Origin: an uncultured Hyphomonadaceae bacterium
GTDB lineage: Bacteria; Pseudomonadota; Alphaproteobacteria; Caulobacterales; Hyphomonadaceae
Assembly (NCBI GenBank): GCA_938049795.1
Contig: CALLCD010000148.1
Coordinates: 1 to 7,517, forward strand
Reading direction: 5' to 3'
DNA: 7,517 nucleotides
Shown here: positions 5,222 through 7,517 of the stretch, piece by piece
Layout: each line of letters opens with the position of its first letter
Numbering within the stretch: the stretch's first letter is position 1
The notes under the pieces: generated by a model
The model's input: only the letters and a program-made list of their open reading frames with translations
The model's database searches: none
Told to the model about the DNA's origin: nothing
Program-made: the position numbers and the translations under genes

Positions 5222-6088
5222 ATGATGTTGCGGTCGATGATTTTTGCGGGGATGGCGCTGGGGCTGGCGGGCTGCGCGGGTGCGGGCGAACAGGCGGATC
5301 GGGCGGGCGCGGCGGAAGCACAGACAGTTGCGGCGGCTGATGCAGGCGGCACCGTGCGCCATATCGGAAATGCGGGGCTGATGATCGTTCAGGGCGAGAC
5401 GAAAATCCTGTTCGATCCGCTCTATTCCAATGGCTACAATAATTATCATCTTGTGCCGGCCGATGTGAAGCGCGCGGTGATCTCTGGCGCGGCGCCCTAT
5501 GACGCAATTGATGCGGTGCTGATCAGCCACGCGCATGGCGATCATTTTGATGCCGCAGACCTGATCGCGTTTCATGCGGGCAATCCGGACGCGCTGATCA
5601 TTGCGCCGGTCCAAGCGATTGAGGCGATGGAAGCGACCGGCGAAGTGCCCGAGAGTATGGCCGCGCGCTTTGTGCCGATGGGGCTCGACTATGGCCAAGA
5701 CCCGCTCAAAGTCGCGTTCGAAGGCTTGCAGGTGGAAGCGGTGCGCATTCCGCATGCGGGCGGGCCGTCGCGGCGGGCGCTGGAGAATCTGGTCTATCGG
5801 GTGACGCTGGCGGAAGCGGCGACGGTGATCCATATGGGGGACGCTGATCCGGCGCTTGAGCATTTTGAGCCGTATGCAGAGCATTGGAGCGCGCGCGAGA
5901 CGGATGCGGCGTTTCCGCCCTATTGGTTCTTTTTAGGCGCGGAAGGTGTCGAGATTATTGATGAGACGCTGAACGCCCGCGCGGCGACGGGGGTGCATGT
6001 GCCGGTGCGTGAGCCAGCCGAGCTTGCGGCGACGGGGCGGGCCTATTTTGGCGTGCCGGGGGAGGTGCGGGAACTCGCTGGGGAGTAA
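5222..6088 (+). CDS. Lipoprotein with a metallo-beta-lactamase fold (UlaG-like hydrolase)
   Basis: The product (288 residues from the ATG at 5222) has a signal peptide with lipobox L-A-G-C, cysteine at residue 18, so it is probably anchored on the periplasmic face of a membrane. The catalytic domain opens with VRHIGNAGLMIVQG and ILFDPLYS. It has the metal motif HAHGDH (H103, H105, D107, H108) and further candidate ligands H178 (IPHAGG), D207 (HMGDAD) and H259 (GVHVPV). This fits an MBL-fold hydrolase of the UlaG-like/COG2220 type, and the substrate is unknown. Start choice: AAAGGCGG (5209-5216) sits 5 bases before 5222 and gives a normal signal peptide. An in-frame ATG at 5195 would add nine mostly polar residues and lacks a good site. 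The next gene begins 23 bases after the stop, so a two-gene operon is likely. Confidence 0.88.
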   Translation: MMLRSMIFAGMALGLAGCAGAGEQADRAGAAEAQTVAAADAGGTVRHIGNAGLMIVQGETKILFDPLYSNGYNNYHLVPADVKRAVISGAAPYDAIDAVLISHAHGDHFDAADLIAFHAGNPDALIIAPVQAIEAMEATGEVPESMAARFVPMGLDYGQDPLKVAFEGLQVEAVRIPHAGGPSRRALENLVYRVTLAEAATVIHMGDADPALEHFEPYAEHWSARETDAAFPPYWFFLGAEGVEIIDETLNARAATGVHVPVREPAELAATGRAYFGVPGEVRELAGE

Positions 6089-6111
6089 GCGTATATTGAG
6101 GGAGCGTTGAA

Positions 6112-6531
6112 ATGCCAAAATATGACGGAGAGCAGGGCGCAGGTCCGGCATCGGATTTTCGCCTGCTGAAACTGCTCAGAGTGATCGCGGTCAGTGATGC
6201 GGCTTTGATTGCGGGGATCAGCTATTTTGTGATGACAGGGTTTAGGGGGCTCGAGCTTGCGCCGCTTGTGCTCAGCCTCAGCTTTGCAGGCTTTTTCTAC
6301 GGGCTGACATTTTACTTTGGATGCCTGATCCTCGCGCCAAACTTGAAAGACTATATTGTCTCCGATGACACGGTAATCCGCGGCGACAGTGTGGATATGG
6401 ACACCACGACCCGCGCGAGCGGTGATCCGGAAGCGGACAAATGGATTGCGGCCTTCGTGTTCGCACGCAACCTGTTCGCCATGGCGCTGGTGCCGATGGC
6501 GTTGCTCGGCGGATTGTTCCTGTTCGGGTGA
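6112..6531 (+). CDS. Three-helix inner-membrane protein of unknown function
   Basis: The 139-residue protein has hydrophobic segments at about 22-42, 48-75 and 111-138. A polar loop between the second and third (about 80-110) is rich in Asp and Thr (SVDMDTTTRASGDPEADKW). The N-terminal 20 residues are polar with no signal peptide. GAGGGAG (6098-6104) lies 7 bases before the ATG. It follows the MBL lipoprotein gene by 23 bases on the same strand, so the two are probably cotranscribed. This suggests, but does not prove, a shared membrane-linked role. No family is recognised. Confidence 0.82.
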   Translation: MPKYDGEQGAGPASDFRLLKLLRVIAVSDAALIAGISYFVMTGFRGLELAPLVLSLSFAGFFYGLTFYFGCLILAPNLKDYIVSDDTVIRGDSVDMDTTTRASGDPEADKWIAAFVFARNLFAMALVPMALLGGLFLFG

Positions 6532-6545
6532 GGGGGCGGGCGCCG

Positions 6546-6947
6546 CTAGAAATGCTCTGTCAGCGACCAGATCCCCACGAGACAGGCCAATGGCGGACCT
6601 GAAATCCAGATCAGGACGACCATATATGTGGTGGCATGATCGAACTCGCGTTTGAACAGACTTTCCACGCCCGCATATGCCGTGACGGCGATGATTGCCA
6701 GATATATCACGCCGGCCAGGCTTAGAATGGTCTCAAAACTGAGCCCGGTGGCCTCCGCAGTGAGCTGAGCGGGGACGATAACGACAAAGGTGAAGATCCA
6801 GGTGCCGATATAGGCAAGGGCCACGCCCGTTTCCGAGCCGAGAAACAGCAACAAACCTGCCCACAAGATGAGCGATACGATGAGTGTGAAAACCCCCGCT
6901 TGTGATGACTGCGGCGACGTTTCCGGAAATATCTGAAACTGTTCCAT
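6546..6947 (-). CDS. Four-helix membrane protein of unknown function
   Basis: The 133-residue protein is strongly hydrophobic, with likely helices at about 20-37, 42-61, 73-93 and 106-127. Glutamate and aspartate occur only in the short loops and ends. The N-terminus (MEQFQIFPETSPQSSQ) is polar. The start is an ATG at 6947. The binding site before it is weak (TAGG eight bases upstream) and lies in the loop of a small inverted repeat. It converges on the three-helix gene with a 14-base gap. No motif identifies a family, and transport or enzyme function cannot be inferred. Confidence 0.8.
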   Translation of the reverse strand: MEQFQIFPETSPQSSQAGVFTLIVSLILWAGLLLFLGSETGVALAYIGTWIFTFVVIVPAQLTAEATGLSFETILSLAGVIYLAIIAVTAYAGVESLFKREFDHATTYMVVLIWISGPPLACLVGIWSLTEHF

Positions 6948-6948
6948 C

Positions 6949-6972
6949 AGGACAGCCTAGCCGAAATGTCCT
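6949..6972 (-). promoter_or_regulatory. Inverted repeat directly before the four-helix membrane gene
   Basis: AGGACA (6949-6954) and TGTCCT (6967-6972) form a 6-bp inverted repeat that ends one base from the ATG at 6947. In the mRNA the 12-base loop would hold the only Shine-Dalgarno-like bases (TAGG). It could be an operator or a hairpin affecting initiation, but a stem this short may also be chance. Confidence 0.3.
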
Positions 6973-7014
6973 AATTTTGAGTTGGATTGGTGGAGGAAAT
7001 TGTAAGGATTTCCG

Positions 7015-7425
7015 TTAGTTGAAGAAGATGTCCCCGTTTCGGTGGGCATCGAGGGCCAAGCTCGGGCGCTCGCTTTCGGTCCGGGCCAGCGTCCCTGAGA
7101 CAAATCCACGAGCCTTATCCTCAAGCCAAGGTCCGCAACTGGTGGTGAGGAAAAATGGAATAGCCAATTTGGTCCCGACCATTTCGGGATGTGTCGGGCT
7201 CTGCAAAATTTCGGCCTCGAATTTCGCGTCTTTGCCGCGCTTGAAGAAAAACCATTTCCGCTTCTCGTGTAGGACGACCAATCCGGCAAAATCTGTGTCC
7301 CCGTCCACCTCCGGCATAGCGGGAAGGAAGATCGTGAACTCGGACAAAGGCCCCTGACAAGCATAGGTCGGTGCCACGAGCGCAATCTGGGCGAACAGGG
7401 CCACCGCGATGATTCTTCCAAACAT
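7015..7425 (-). CDS. Small exported protein of unknown function
   Basis: The 136-residue product has a hydrophobic signal peptide (FGRIIAVALFAQIALVAP) ending in TYA, with predicted cleavage before C23. The sequence before that cysteine is not a proper lipobox, so signal peptidase I processing to a soluble periplasmic or secreted form is more likely. The mature part has one other cysteine at 97 in TTSCGPW, which could pair with C23. It also has a basic aromatic stretch EKRKWFFFKRGKDAKF at about 54-69. The ATG at 7425 is preferred because GGCGG precedes it by 8 bases, although an in-frame GTG at 7431 is possible. The TTSCGPW...GFVSGTL region may be a family signature, but I cannot name it. Confidence 0.78.
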   Translation of the reverse strand: MFGRIIAVALFAQIALVAPTYACQGPLSEFTIFLPAMPEVDGDTDFAGLVVLHEKRKWFFFKRGKDAKFEAEILQSPTHPEMVGTKLAIPFFLTTSCGPWLEDKARGFVSGTLARTESERPSLALDAHRNGDIFFN

Positions 7426-7450
7426 AAACACGACCGCCCTTCATCTTCCA

Positions 7451-7479
7451 AGTAGGATGCTAGGGCTTGGATGTGTCAA
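7451..7479 (-). promoter_or_regulatory. Weak promoter candidate for the small exported protein
   Basis: On the minus strand a consensus -35 TTGACA lies at 7479 down to 7474. The hexamer 17 bases on, CCTACT (7456 to 7451), is a poor -10, while TAGCAT is closer but badly spaced. The -35 is convincing and the -10 is not. Confidence 0.28.
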
Positions 7480-7496
7480 AATTTGGATGTTTCTGA

Positions 7497-7517
7497 TTAG
7501 CCACCCAGCTTGATGCC
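7497..7517 (-). CDS. Possible C-terminal end of a gene continuing past the right edge
   Basis: Reading leftward from the window edge gives six codons, GIKLGG, followed by TAA (7499 to 7497). A stop here, about 70 bases before the next same-strand ATG, is compatible with the tail of an upstream gene. Six residues cannot identify a product and the frame may be accidental. Confidence 0.25.
   Translation of the reverse strand, partial: GIKLGG

Noticed and set aside
5090..5884. Open frame extending the rimO frame upstream by about 265 codons
   Set aside because: This part lies antisense to the MBL lipoprotein gene and its translation is low-complexity, Arg/His-rich and unlike RimO. Known RimO proteins begin a few residues before KVGIVSLGC, so the extension is a GC-rich antisense artefact.
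6995..7013. GGAAAT/ATTTCC inverted repeat just after the small exported-protein gene, as a terminator
   Set aside because: The 6-bp AT-rich stem is weak and no T-run follows on the minus strand, so it does not qualify as an intrinsic terminator.

Overview
The window looks like chromosomal DNA of an alphaproteobacterium, most likely from the Hyphomonadaceae/Caulobacterales side. This is inferred from the typically alphaproteobacterial S4 protein, the GC-rich coding sequence contrasted with short AT-rich promoter gaps, and the dense small envelope genes. No transposase, integrase, phage gene, tRNA, rRNA or CRISPR array is visible. Genus-level placement cannot be made from the sequence alone.

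Layout. A truncated small membrane-protein gene runs off the left edge on the minus strand (1-257). A roughly 620-base gene-free stretch follows (258-878). It holds two related structured elements (about 343-426 and 556-643), each with a perfect 12-bp outer stem, an inner hairpin and a purine-rich GGAGGAGC linker, and then a putative rpsD promoter. rpsD (S4, 879-1496) ends in a strong intrinsic terminator, and a PPK2-family polyphosphate kinase gene (1573-2397) starts 17 bases beyond it. Converging on ppk2, with the stop codons overlapping in CTAA, is a minus-strand gene for a secreted DUF2807-like beta-solenoid protein (2394-3287). From the same 89-base intergenic gap a small lipoprotein gene reads rightward (3377-3751), and its promoter appears to overlap the opposing one. 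rimO (3758-5089, minus) converges on the lipoprotein gene. To the right, a lipoprotein with a metallo-beta-lactamase fold (about 5222-6088) and a three-helix membrane protein (6112-6531) form a likely two-gene operon. Two further minus-strand genes follow: a four-helix membrane protein (6546-6947) and a small exported protein (7015-7425). The last 21 bases may be the end of another minus-strand gene.

How the genes work together. rpsD and rimO both concern the small ribosomal subunit (S4 itself, and methylthiolation of S12), but they lie on opposite strands in separate units. ppk2 belongs to phosphate and nucleotide metabolism. Most of the rest is envelope-directed: two lipoproteins, two proteins with cleavable signal peptides and three small membrane proteins. 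Three convergent gene pairs abut with almost no space (overlap of 4, gap of 6, gap of 14).

The most notable signal is the pair of covarying stem elements upstream of rpsD. Three base pairs of the outer stem differ between copies by compensatory changes, so the fold itself seems to be conserved. They do not match a family I can name with confidence. They could be a duplicated small RNA, with anti-Shine-Dalgarno CTCCTCC motifs if read on the minus strand or GGA-rich motifs if read on the plus strand.
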